Below, piece after piece: positions 23,701-30,943 of a stretch of 40,434 nt of DNA. Numbering within the stretch: position 1 is the stretch's first letter; each line of letters begins with the position of its first letter. The DNA is from an uncultured Oscillibacter sp. (GTDB lineage: Bacteria > Bacillota > Clostridia > Oscillospirales > Oscillospiraceae). The stretch lies in assembly GCA_910589315.1 (NCBI GenBank), contig CAJUTB010000024.1:1-40434 (forward strand), written 5' to 3'. The translations under genes and the position numbers were made by a program. Under the pieces are notes generated by a model that ran no database searches, was not told where the DNA came from, and worked only from the letters and a program-made list of their open reading frames with translations.

Positions 23701-24465
23701 ATGGATTTTTGGACCCGGCTCTATGAGGGACTGCCGGAAATTGCGGCCCGGAATATGTGGCAGGATATTTATGGGAAATTCTATCAGGCGTGGTTCCAGA
23801 ACGACCGCTGGCTTACTTATCTGCAAGGTCTGGTAACGACCCTGCAAGTGACGGTCATTGCCCTTTGCATCGGTATTGTTCTGGGCGTACTGGTGGCCGT
23901 TGTCCGCACCGCCCACGACCAACGCCGCCCTGGAACGTGGAATCCAGTTTTGAGCATTGTGGATTTCATCTGTAAAATTTATGTAACCATCATTCGCGGG
24001 ACGCCTATGATGGTGCAGCTGATGATTATGGGCTTTGTCATCTTGAAAAACAGCCGTAATTTCACGATGGTCGGCGCGCTGGCCCTGGGGATCAACTCCG
24101 GCGCGTATGTTTCGGAGATTATCCGCGGCGGTCTGATGGCCCTGGACCCCGGACAGTCCGAGGCGGGGCGTTCGCTGGGCCTGACCTACTTTGACACCAT
24201 GCGCTTTATCGTCATCCCCCAGGCGTTCAAGGCGATCCTGCCTTCTTTGGGGAATGAATTCATTGTGCTGCTGAAGGATACCTCCCTCATTTCCGTCATT
24301 GCGGGTAAGGAAATCGTCTATTTTGCCCGCGCCATTATCACGCGGACTTACGAGCCGATGTTCCCGTATTTGATTACGGCGGCTATGTATCTGATTATGG
24401 TGCTGCTGTTCAGCTGGCTCCAAGGCAAACTGGAAAGGAGGCTGCGGGAAAGTGATCGACGTTGA
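23701..24465 (+). CDS. Polar amino acid ABC transporter permease
   Basis: Inner-membrane permease of the HisM/GlnP type, 254 residues with about five hydrophobic helices. The family block GTPMMVQLMIM and the EAA-loop region SEAGRSLGLTYFDTMRFIVIPQAFKAILPSLGNEFI (about 157-190) are present. A GAGAGGTGG site precedes the ATG. Its 3' end overlaps the ATPase start by 14 bp. With one permease only, the channel is probably a homodimer. Confidence 0.96.
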   Translation: MDFWTRLYEGLPEIAARNMWQDIYGKFYQAWFQNDRWLTYLQGLVTTLQVTVIALCIGIVLGVLVAVVRTAHDQRRPGTWNPVLSIVDFICKIYVTIIRGTPMMVQLMIMGFVILKNSRNFTMVGALALGINSGAYVSEIIRGGLMALDPGQSEAGRSLGLTYFDTMRFIVIPQAFKAILPSLGNEFIVLLKDTSLISVIAGKEIVYFARAIITRTYEPMFPYLITAAMYLIMVLLFSWLQGKLERRLRESDRR

Positions 24466-25174
24466 AAAGCTCTCCAAATCCTTTGGGGACCATTTGGTGT
24501 TGGACAATATCAGCGAGCATATCAATCCCGGCGAAAAGGTCGTTGTCATCGGTCCCTCCGGTTCGGGCAAGTCGACGTTTCTGCGGTGCCTGAACCTGTT
24601 GGAAACGCCCACCTCCGGCAAAATCACCTTTGAGGGCGTGGAGATCACGGACCCGAAGGCGAAGATCGACGCCGTCCGCCAGAAGATGGGTATGGTGTTT
24701 CAGCATTTCAACCTGTTTCCGAACATGACGATTCAGAAAAACATCACCTTGGCCCCGGTCCGCACCGGCCTCATGAACCAGGACGAGGCCAATCAAACCG
24801 CCACAGCCCTCCTGCGCCGGGTTGGTCTGGAGGACAAGGCGGGCGCGTACCCGAACCAGCTCTCCGGCGGGCAGAAGCAGCGGATTGCCATTGTGCGCGC
24901 GCTGGCAATGAAGCCGAAAGTGATGCTCTTTGACGAACCGACCTCGGCCCTAGACCCGGAGATGGTGGGCGAGGTGCTGGACGTGATGAAGGAGCTTGCC
25001 CAGGAGGGGATGACGATGGTGGTCGTGACCCACGAGATGGGCTTTGCCCGGGAGGTAGGCAGCCGCGTTTTGTTCATGGACGGCGGACACATCCTGGAGC
25101 AGAACGAACCCGCGGCGTTTTTCGCCAATCCCCGCAGCGAGCGTCTGAAATCCTTCCTGGAAAAAGTGCTTTGA
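24452..25174 (+). CDS. Polar amino acid ABC transporter ATPase (GlnQ type)
   Basis: Cytoplasmic ATPase of 240 residues with Walker A GPSGSGKST, Q-loop VFQHFNLFPNMT, signature LSGGQKQRIAIVRALA, Walker B VMLFDEPTSALDPEM and H-loop VVTHEMGFARE. These are the standard GlnQ/HisP family sequences. It starts with GTG at 24452 inside the end of the permease gene, with an AAGGAGG site about 11 nt upstream, indicating translational coupling. Last gene of the operon before a terminator. Confidence 0.97.
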   Translation: MIDVEKLSKSFGDHLVLDNISEHINPGEKVVVIGPSGSGKSTFLRCLNLLETPTSGKITFEGVEITDPKAKIDAVRQKMGMVFQHFNLFPNMTIQKNITLAPVRTGLMNQDEANQTATALLRRVGLEDKAGAYPNQLSGGQKQRIAIVRALAMKPKVMLFDEPTSALDPEMVGEVLDVMKELAQEGMTMVVVTHEMGFAREVGSRVLFMDGGHILEQNEPAAFFANPRSERLKSFLEKVL

Positions 25175-25187
25175 CACTATATATAGA

Positions 25188-25226
25188 GAAAAACCGCTCC
25201 ATGGTACGCCATAGGGCGGTTTTTTC
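25188..25226 (+). terminator. Rho-independent terminator of the amino acid ABC operon
   Basis: AAAAACCGCTC pairs with GGGCGGTTTTT (one G-U), with an inner ATGG/CCAT helix, followed by T residues. The A run on the 5' side makes it potentially bidirectional. Confidence 0.9.
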
Positions 25227-25334
25227 TGTTACTATTTTGTTACTCTTTATATTTTTTCTCCGAAATCTTTCCAGTGCTTTTTTGACGAAATGGCTCGCAA
25301 GTGGGGAAAAAGACACGTCCAGATGGCAAAATGC

Positions 25335-25363
25335 TTGACAAAAGTGGGAGTTCGGTGTATACT
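25335..25363 (+). promoter_or_regulatory. Sigma-A promoter of the 3D-domain protein gene
   Basis: Perfect TTGACA at 25335-25340, 17-bp spacer, TATACT at 25358-25363. The predicted start near 25370 leaves a leader of about 187 nt before the ATG. Confidence 0.9.
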
Positions 25364-25369
25364 GAGTGC

Positions 25370-25556
25370 AGTTTTCAGAGAGTAACAAAAGTTACAAGTT
25401 GTTTTCATCCCGGTTCCGGCGGAGGCCGTGCCGGAGGAAAACAGCCGCAAACAACTCCCCAGGGCGGGAACGCTGCGGCGCGACGCAGCCGTTTTTATAC
25501 GGCGGAATCCATTTACCATCTGCGCTGCACGAATGAACCTAACAGGAGGGTATTCC
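25370..25556 (+). promoter_or_regulatory. Structured 5' leader with attenuator-like hairpin
   Basis: The leader contains a large stem with outer GTTGTTTT (about 25409)/AAACAAC (about 25449) and inner TCCGGC/GCCGGA pairs, followed by a compact hairpin GCTGCG/CGCAGC (25472-25489) with CGTTTTT behind it. That order, an aptamer-like fold followed by a terminator-like hairpin, is what a riboswitch or attenuator looks like. Related cell-wall genes are often under c-di-AMP riboswitches, but I cannot match that consensus here. Confidence 0.45.
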
Positions 25557-26678
25557 ATGAAAACCTTGATAGAACACCAAAGACTGCGCGAGCTGTGGAG
25601 ACGGCATCGCACCATAATTGTGGGCCTGACAGCCGCGGTACTCACCAGCCTCGCCGCTACCGGCTGGGCCGATTCGCTGTATATCATCACCGGTACGGAC
25701 GACGACACGGCCATAGTCCTGGACCATGAACAGGCGGAGGCCCCGGACCTCTCCTCTCAGCTGGTCTATGTATCCAACGGAAGCCGGGGCTACGACGTGA
25801 TGCTGAACGAGGGCGTAAGCGTTGTGATTCACCACGAGGGCGCGCGAATGGCGACGCAGTCCCGGCGGGAGAGCGTCTCGACGCTGCTCAACCGCCTTCA
25901 GCTGACCCCCAGCCCCTTTGAAATGGTCAATGTGGACCTGTCGAACGACGGAGTGGAGCTGACCGTTGCCTCGGACCTGTCGTATTACCAGCAGGTGTTT
26001 GAGATGGACAGCTATGACACCGTTCGGGTGGAAAACCCGGAAATGCCGGAGGGCGAGGAAAAGGTGGTCCAGGAGGGCGTCAGCGGCCTTCGGACGGCGA
26101 TTTATGAAGTGGTCTGGTCCAACGGGAAGGAGATTTCCCGGCAGTTCGTGCAGGAGCTGAACAGTACGGCGGTAGACCGGATTGTGGAATATGGCACGGC
26201 GCGGGAGGAAGAACCGGAACCCCTTCCGGAAGAAACCACATCGGTTACAGAACCCAGCTCCGGCGGCACGGCGTCGGAGAGCCACCGCAATACGGCGGCT
26301 TCCGGCAGCCGGAGCGGCATTCTCCGCACCTCTGAAAACGCCGACGGCAGCGGCACGCTGTACTTGAAGGACGGCACGGAGCTGAATTATTCCGGCGTCC
26401 GCAACATGACGGCTACGGCTTATACGGCCGGACACGGCGGCGTAGGCACCCGGACGGCCAGCGGCACCCGCGTGCATGTGGGAACGGTGGCGGTGGACCG
26501 GAAGGTCATTCCGCTGGGGACCCGAATGTTTATTGTGGCTGAGGGCGGAATTGTCTATGGCCTGGCCGTGGCGGAGGATACGGGTGTCCGGGGAAATAAG
26601 GTTGACTTGTATTATGATACCTATAACCAATGCATTCAGTTCGGACGGCGCAGCTGTACCGTTTATATCCTGGAGTGA
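25557..26678 (+). CDS. YabE-like cell-wall protein with G5-type and 3D domains
   Basis: Exported or membrane-anchored 373-residue protein. A charged N-terminus and one hydrophobic segment (about 20-40) are followed by DUF348-like ubiquitin-fold repeats (RGYDVMLNEGVSVVIHHEGARM and VELTVASDLSYYQQVF), a G5-like segment (EEKVVQEGVSGLRTAIYEVV), a Ser/Pro/Glu-rich linker and a C-terminal 3D domain. The 3D domain has MTATAYTAG, the R-T-A-S-G-T turn, VAVDRKVIPLGTRMFI and AEDTGVRGNKVDLYY, with its catalytic-type aspartates. Such proteins act as peptidoglycan lytic enzymes related to Rpf and YabE. The ATG at 25557 has an ACAGGAGGG site. Confidence 0.9.
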   Translation: MKTLIEHQRLRELWRRHRTIIVGLTAAVLTSLAATGWADSLYIITGTDDDTAIVLDHEQAEAPDLSSQLVYVSNGSRGYDVMLNEGVSVVIHHEGARMATQSRRESVSTLLNRLQLTPSPFEMVNVDLSNDGVELTVASDLSYYQQVFEMDSYDTVRVENPEMPEGEEKVVQEGVSGLRTAIYEVVWSNGKEISRQFVQELNSTAVDRIVEYGTAREEEPEPLPEETTSVTEPSSGGTASESHRNTAASGSRSGILRTSENADGSGTLYLKDGTELNYSGVRNMTATAYTAGHGGVGTRTASGTRVHVGTVAVDRKVIPLGTRMFIVAEGGIVYGLAVAEDTGVRGNKVDLYYDTYNQCIQFGRRSCTVYILE

Positions 26679-26716
26679 TTTGCGTTCAGATGAAGCTGCA
26701 ATAAGCAGAAATGGAA

Positions 26717-26750
26717 AAAGGGAACCGAAATTCGGTTCCCTTTCTTTTTT
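26717..26750 (+). terminator. Rho-independent terminator of the 3D-domain protein gene
   Basis: AAAGGGAACCG pairs with CGGTTCCCTTT around an AAATT loop, followed by CTTTTTT. Confidence 0.93.
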
Positions 26751-26874
26751 GCAGGCCGTTCGGGTAAATCCCAATTCGTCTTTATGTTCCTGATGTTACT
26801 ACGCTCAGAGCAGGTGAATATTTATAAATCCTCGTCTCCGGAATAATTTGTGGGTTAATTTTGAAACCCGGAAT

Positions 26875-27108
26875 TTATAAATATCCAGGCTTTTTAATTC
26901 CACACATATCCCGAATATTTTTAAGCGATTTTGAAAACAGCTCTACATTGGTTTCATCTTTGTTTCCACATAATTCTCCATATAATGGGCAGTTTGCACA
27001 GTAAATATTTTCTTCCACATAATCGCACAATGACAGAAAGGCGTGATATAGCCGCCTAACATCATCCTTTTTCAACACTACATCATCTTCTATGCAGGCT
27101 TTTTCCAT
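26875..27108 (-). CDS. Small cysteine-rich hypothetical protein, 77 aa
   Basis: Function unknown. The 77-residue product has six cysteines when counted from the longer form, with a cluster YCANCPLYGELCG that could hold a metal or a cluster. It is acidic and soluble. The ATG at 27108 is preferred, with GGAGG 8 nt upstream; the in-frame TTG at 27123 lies next to that site. The gene is clearly richer in A and T than its neighbours, which may point to recent acquisition. A fair minus-strand promoter lies at 27143-27171. Confidence 0.7.
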   Translation of the reverse strand: MEKACIEDDVVLKKDDVRRLYHAFLSLCDYVEENIYCANCPLYGELCGNKDETNVELFSKSLKNIRDMCGIKKPGYL

Positions 27109-27142
27109 TGAGGCTGCCTCCAAAACTGCCGGTTTGTATATG

Positions 27143-27171
27143 ACTATACCACATGGGGGCGAATATCAAAA
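27143..27171 (-). promoter_or_regulatory. Possible promoter of the cysteine-rich gene (minus strand)
   Basis: Minus strand TTTTGA (complement of 27166-27171), 17-bp spacer, TATAGT (complement of 27143-27148) with a TGG extension. The -35 is weak. Confidence 0.55.
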
Positions 27172-27249
27172 ACAAAATATTTATTCACCGGATTTTAATG
27201 GGAACACAGGGTCAAATTGGGACTCGGATAAAGGCGAACGCTGTTTGCA

Positions 27250-28320
27250 TCAAATTCTCTTACGGATCTCCGTACCCATCTCCCGGCATCCAACCAGCGT
27301 GCCGCCGGTTTGCAGGATATCGCCGCAGCGGAAGCCCGCTTTCAGCGTCTCGTCCACAGCCCTTTCAATGGCGTCGGCTTCTTGGGCCATGTCAAAGCTG
27401 AAACGCAGCATCATCGCCGCCGCCAGAATCGTACCGATGGGGTTGGCCTTGTTTTGCCCGGCAATGTCCGGCGCAGAGCCGTGAATCGGCTCATACAGCC
27501 CCCGCGTGCCCGCGCCCATGCTGGAAGACGGAATCATTCCAATAGAGCCGGTAATCTGACTGGCTTCGTCGGAGAGGATGTCCCCAAACAGATTCTCCGT
27601 CACAATCACGTCAAACTGGCTGGGGTCCCGCACCAGCTGCATAGCCGCGTTATCCACATACATATGCAGCAGCTCCACATCCGGGTACTCCGCCGCGACC
27701 TCCGTCACAACCTTCCGCCACAGGCGGGAGGTGTCCAGAACATTGGCCTTGTCCACAGACGTGACGCGCTTCCGGCGTTTTTGGGCTGTCTGGAAGGCCA
27801 CATGGGCTACCCGGCGAATCTCATGCTCGCTGTACGCCATAATGTCGGTCGCCTTTTTTTCTCCGTCAACTTCGGCGGTGCTGTGCTCGCCAAAATACAC
27901 GCCGCCAATCAGCTCCCGGACGACGATGAAATCAATGCCGTTCGCGGCAATGTCCGCCCGCAGGGGGCAGGCCGACGCAAGCTCCTGGAACATCCGGGCA
28001 GGCCGGATGTTGGTATAAAGCTCCATAGCGGCGCGGAGTTTCAGCAATCCGCGTTCCGGACGGTTTGCAGGGGGCTGGGCGTCCCACTTAGGACCGCCCA
28101 CCGCGCCCAGCAGAACGCTGTCCGATGCAAGGCAGGTTTCCAGACTGGAATCCGGCAGCGGTACGCCAAATTCGTCAATGGCGCAGCCGCCCATTGGGGC
28201 TTCCTTGTAAATAAAAGTATGCCCGAATTTTGCCGCGGCGGCGTCCAGAACGCCGAGAGCTTCGCGTACGATTTCGGGGCCGATTCCGTCGCCCCGGATG
28301 ACGGCAATGGCTTTCTTCAT
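27250..28320 (-). CDS. leuB: 3-isopropylmalate dehydrogenase
   Basis: Third step of leucine synthesis: NAD-dependent oxidative decarboxylation of 3-isopropylmalate. The 356 residues include GDGIGPEIVREAL, the substrate-binding stretch LLKLRAAMELYTNIRPAR, IVVRELIGGVYFGE, the catalytic-lysine region VTSVDKANVLDTSRLWR, and the metal-binding DILSDEASQITGSIGMIPS and EPIHGSAPDIAG blocks. Length is normal. Its ATG overlaps the leuD TGA (ATGA), so translation is coupled. Last gene of the leu operon; I see no clear terminator after it. Confidence 0.98.
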   Translation of the reverse strand: MKKAIAVIRGDGIGPEIVREALGVLDAAAAKFGHTFIYKEAPMGGCAIDEFGVPLPDSSLETCLASDSVLLGAVGGPKWDAQPPANRPERGLLKLRAAMELYTNIRPARMFQELASACPLRADIAANGIDFIVVRELIGGVYFGEHSTAEVDGEKKATDIMAYSEHEIRRVAHVAFQTAQKRRKRVTSVDKANVLDTSRLWRKVVTEVAAEYPDVELLHMYVDNAAMQLVRDPSQFDVIVTENLFGDILSDEASQITGSIGMIPSSSMGAGTRGLYEPIHGSAPDIAGQNKANPIGTILAAAMMLRFSFDMAQEADAIERAVDETLKAGFRCGDILQTGGTLVGCREMGTEIRKRI

Positions 28321-28814
28321 GCGTTCCCCTTTCCGGCCTTCAACGAGGCCATTAAACCGCCTTTTTCGATCATGTCCTTGATAAACGGCGGGAAGGGTTC
28401 CGCCTGATAGGTCTCGTTTTTCGTAAGGTTCGTGATTACGCCGGTGTCGAAGTCCACAGACACCTCGTCGCCGTTTTCAATGGCCGCGCTGGCGGCGGGA
28501 CACTCCAAAATGGCAAGTCCGATGTTGATGGAATTCCGATAGAAAATCCGGGCGAAGTTGGCGGCGATGACGCAGCTTACGCCGCTGGCTTTGATGGCAA
28601 CGGGCGCGTGTTCCCGTGAGGAGCCGCAGCCGAAGTTTACCCCTGCGGCGATGATGTCGCCGGGCCGGACCTTTTTCACGAAATCCTTGTCGATGTCCTC
28701 CATGCAGTGGGAGGCCAGCTCCTTGTGGTCCTGGGTATTGAGATAGCGGGCGGGGATGATCACGTCCGTGTCGATGTGGTCCCCGTATTTGTGGACGGTG
28801 CCCTGTACATTCAT
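28317..28814 (-). CDS. leuD: 3-isopropylmalate dehydratase small subunit
   Basis: Small subunit of isopropylmalate isomerase, which with LeuC converts 2- to 3-isopropylmalate. The 165 residues carry the family opening GTVHKYGDHIDTDVIIPARYL, the substrate-specificity region, and NFGCGSSREHAPVAIKASG with the swivel-domain signature. The ATG at 28814 is chosen over a longer ORF to 28919 because it fits the family N-terminus and has an AAGGAGA site. It is separated from leuC by the methyltransferase gene, which is unusual. Confidence 0.97.
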   Translation of the reverse strand: MNVQGTVHKYGDHIDTDVIIPARYLNTQDHKELASHCMEDIDKDFVKKVRPGDIIAAGVNFGCGSSREHAPVAIKASGVSCVIAANFARIFYRNSINIGLAILECPAASAAIENGDEVSVDFDTGVITNLTKNETYQAEPFPPFIKDMIEKGGLMASLKAGKGNA

Positions 28815-28846
28815 GTATAAATCTCCTTTTTCTGCATCGCAAAATA

Positions 28847-29623
28847 TCACGAAAACGTCCCTTCGGAAAGCGGCGGCTTCACGGCCTTGCCGCGTAAGCG
28901 CACATAATCGGCGTACCAAGCTCCGTCCTTGTACAAATCGTCTTTGAGCTCCTCCGCCGCTGACCGGATGATTTCTTCCCCAAGCTCCTGGGGAATTCCT
29001 GCAAAGGGCGTTTTTACAAACATACGAATCCAGTCGCGCAGGCCGTCCCGGCCCTTGAGCTTTGTGGGCCGGTCCAGCAGGAGGGCGGACTTTACAAGGA
29101 ATCCGCCCTGTTCCAGAAGGGAGGTATATTCCCCGATTTTCGGGAAATAAAACGGCATAATATAGGTGCGGTTCCGGGCTTCAAACGCGCTTTGCAGCGC
29201 ACGGTGAATGCGGGCGTTGTTGCCGTAGCCGCCGAATTCAAAGACGAACTGTCCGCCGGGCTTCAGCGCGTCGAAGACGCAGGCGGTCAGCGCGGGCTGC
29301 CGTTCCCGTTCAATCCAGTGAAACACCGCGTTGGAAAACACCGCGTCATACGGCGTTTCCACCCGAAAGCAAACGGCGTCTCCCTGGGTGAAGTGCAGGT
29401 CCGGGTAGTTTGCGCGGGCGGCGCAAAGCAGCTCGCCGGACGCGTCCATTCCCTCCGCGCGGTGGCCTCTGGAGGCAAGCGCGTTTGTCAGTGCGCCATT
29501 GCCGCAGCCGAGATCCAGAATGGATTGATTTTCCCCTTCAATCAGGTCCAGCAGGGAATGACCGTATTGATACACAAAGGAAAAATCATTGGCGTATGTT
29601 TCCGCGTCCCATTGAATATTCAA
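28847..29623 (-). CDS. SAM-dependent methyltransferase, trans-aconitate methyltransferase-like
   Basis: Class I methyltransferase of 258 residues. Motif I ILDLGCGNGALTNALASRGH (about 35-54) binds SAM; motif II DASGELLCAARANYPDLHFTQGDA and the FSNAVFHWIERERQPALTA block are close to those of trans-aconitate methyltransferase (Tam) and its relatives. The TTG start (29623) lies 14 bp after the leuC stop, with AAAGG between, and leuD follows after 32 bp, so it is an integral member of the leu operon. Yeast Tmt1 of this family methylates trans-aconitate and 3-isopropylmalate, so an isopropylmalate-pathway acid is a reasonable substrate guess. The substrate here is not proven. Confidence 0.88.
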   Translation of the reverse strand: MNIQWDAETYANDFSFVYQYGHSLLDLIEGENQSILDLGCGNGALTNALASRGHRAEGMDASGELLCAARANYPDLHFTQGDAVCFRVETPYDAVFSNAVFHWIERERQPALTACVFDALKPGGQFVFEFGGYGNNARIHRALQSAFEARNRTYIMPFYFPKIGEYTSLLEQGGFLVKSALLLDRPTKLKGRDGLRDWIRMFVKTPFAGIPQELGEEIIRSAAEELKDDLYKDGAWYADYVRLRGKAVKPPLSEGTFS

Positions 29624-29637
29624 GTTCGTCTGTCCTT

Positions 29638-30909
29638 TCAGCCCTGCGCTTCAAGGTCTGCGGGATGGCAGATGTGTCCAGCTACGCCGGAAGCCGCCGC
29701 GACGGCGGGAGAGGCGAGATAAACTTCGCTGTCCACGTGGCCCATACGGCCCACAAAATTCCGGTTTGTGGTGGAAACGCAGCGTTCGCCAGCGGCGAGA
29801 ATCCCCATGTATCCGCCCAGGCAGGGACCGCAGGTAGGCGTCGAGACGACGCAGCCCGCGTCCATAAAAATATCCGTGTAGCCCTGGCGCATACATTCGC
29901 GGTACACGCTCATGGTGGCGGGAATGACGATGCCCCGGACGCCTTTGGCGAGATGTTTTCCCTTGAGAACCGCGGCGGCGGCGGCCATGTCGGAGAGCTG
30001 GCCGTTGGTACAGGAGCCAATGACGATCTGGTCAATGGCAATGCCGGTTCCCTCTCTGGCGGGGTGGGCGTTCTCTGGAAGGTGGGGATAGGCCACGGTG
30101 CAGTCCACCGTCCCCAGGTCGATTTCGACGGTCTGCTCGTATTCGGCGTCCGGGTCCGCCTCGAAGGCGGTCCAGGGACGATTGACGCGGCCCTCCACAT
30201 AAGCGCGGGTGATTTCATCCACCGGGAAAATACCGTTTTTGCCCCCCGCCTCGATGGCCATGTTGGAAATCGTAAGCCGGTCGTAGATGCTCAGTTCCGC
30301 CACGCCGGGGCCGGTGAATTCCAGAGACTGATACCGGGCCCCGTCCACGCCGATTTTGCCGATCAGGGTCAGAATCACGTCCTTGCCGGAGACATAAGGC
30401 TTCAGCTTGCCGGTAAGGTTCACGCGAATCGCGGAGGGCACCTTGAACCAGAGCTCGCCGGAGGCCATGGCGGCGGCCATATCGGTGGACCCGCCGCCGG
30501 TGGAGAACGCGCCCAGCGCGCCGTATGTGCAGGTGTGGGAGTCCGCGCCGATGACGGTTTCGCCGGGAGCCACCAGGCCCTTTTCCGGCAAGAGGGCGTG
30601 TTCAATGCCCATCTCGCCTACGTCAAAATAATTTTCAATGTCAAAACGCCGCGCAAAGGTCCGGCACTGCTTGCACTGGGTTGCGGCCTTGATGTCCTTG
30701 TTGGGGACAAAGTGGTCCATCACCAGGGCGATTTTGCGCTTGTCAAACACGCGGTCAAAGCCCGCCGCTTCAAATTCGTTGATGGCTACGGGAGTTGTGA
30801 TATCGTTGCCCAGAACCAGGTCCAGCTTTGCTTGGATGAGCTGCCCCGGCCGGACGCTTTCCAGCCCTGCGTGTTTGGCCAGGATCTTTTGTGTCATGGT
30901 CATTCCCAT
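29638..30909 (-). CDS. leuC: 3-isopropylmalate dehydratase large subunit
   Basis: Catalytic [4Fe-4S] subunit of isopropylmalate isomerase. The 423-residue length matches the short LeuC/homoaconitase-like class that works with a separate small subunit. The cluster ligands are C300 (GSCTNGQ), C360 and C363 (TPTCGPC). Other hallmarks are VIGADSHTCTYGALGAF and ISNMAIEAGGKNGIFPVD. The ATG at 30909 has an AAAGGAGC site 10 nt upstream. It lies 34 bp after leuA. Confidence 0.98.
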   Translation of the reverse strand: MGMTMTQKILAKHAGLESVRPGQLIQAKLDLVLGNDITTPVAINEFEAAGFDRVFDKRKIALVMDHFVPNKDIKAATQCKQCRTFARRFDIENYFDVGEMGIEHALLPEKGLVAPGETVIGADSHTCTYGALGAFSTGGGSTDMAAAMASGELWFKVPSAIRVNLTGKLKPYVSGKDVILTLIGKIGVDGARYQSLEFTGPGVAELSIYDRLTISNMAIEAGGKNGIFPVDEITRAYVEGRVNRPWTAFEADPDAEYEQTVEIDLGTVDCTVAYPHLPENAHPAREGTGIAIDQIVIGSCTNGQLSDMAAAAAVLKGKHLAKGVRGIVIPATMSVYRECMRQGYTDIFMDAGCVVSTPTCGPCLGGYMGILAAGERCVSTTNRNFVGRMGHVDSEVYLASPAVAAASGVAGHICHPADLEAQG

Positions 30910-30943
30910 GTAGGTATTGCTCCTTTCAAAAATGGATAAACGT

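Noticed and set aside
25370..25556. c-di-AMP (ydaO/yuaA) riboswitch
   Set aside because: Gene context fits, but the conserved GGGGGACCC and GGGTGAATC blocks were not found; kept only as an unnamed leader.
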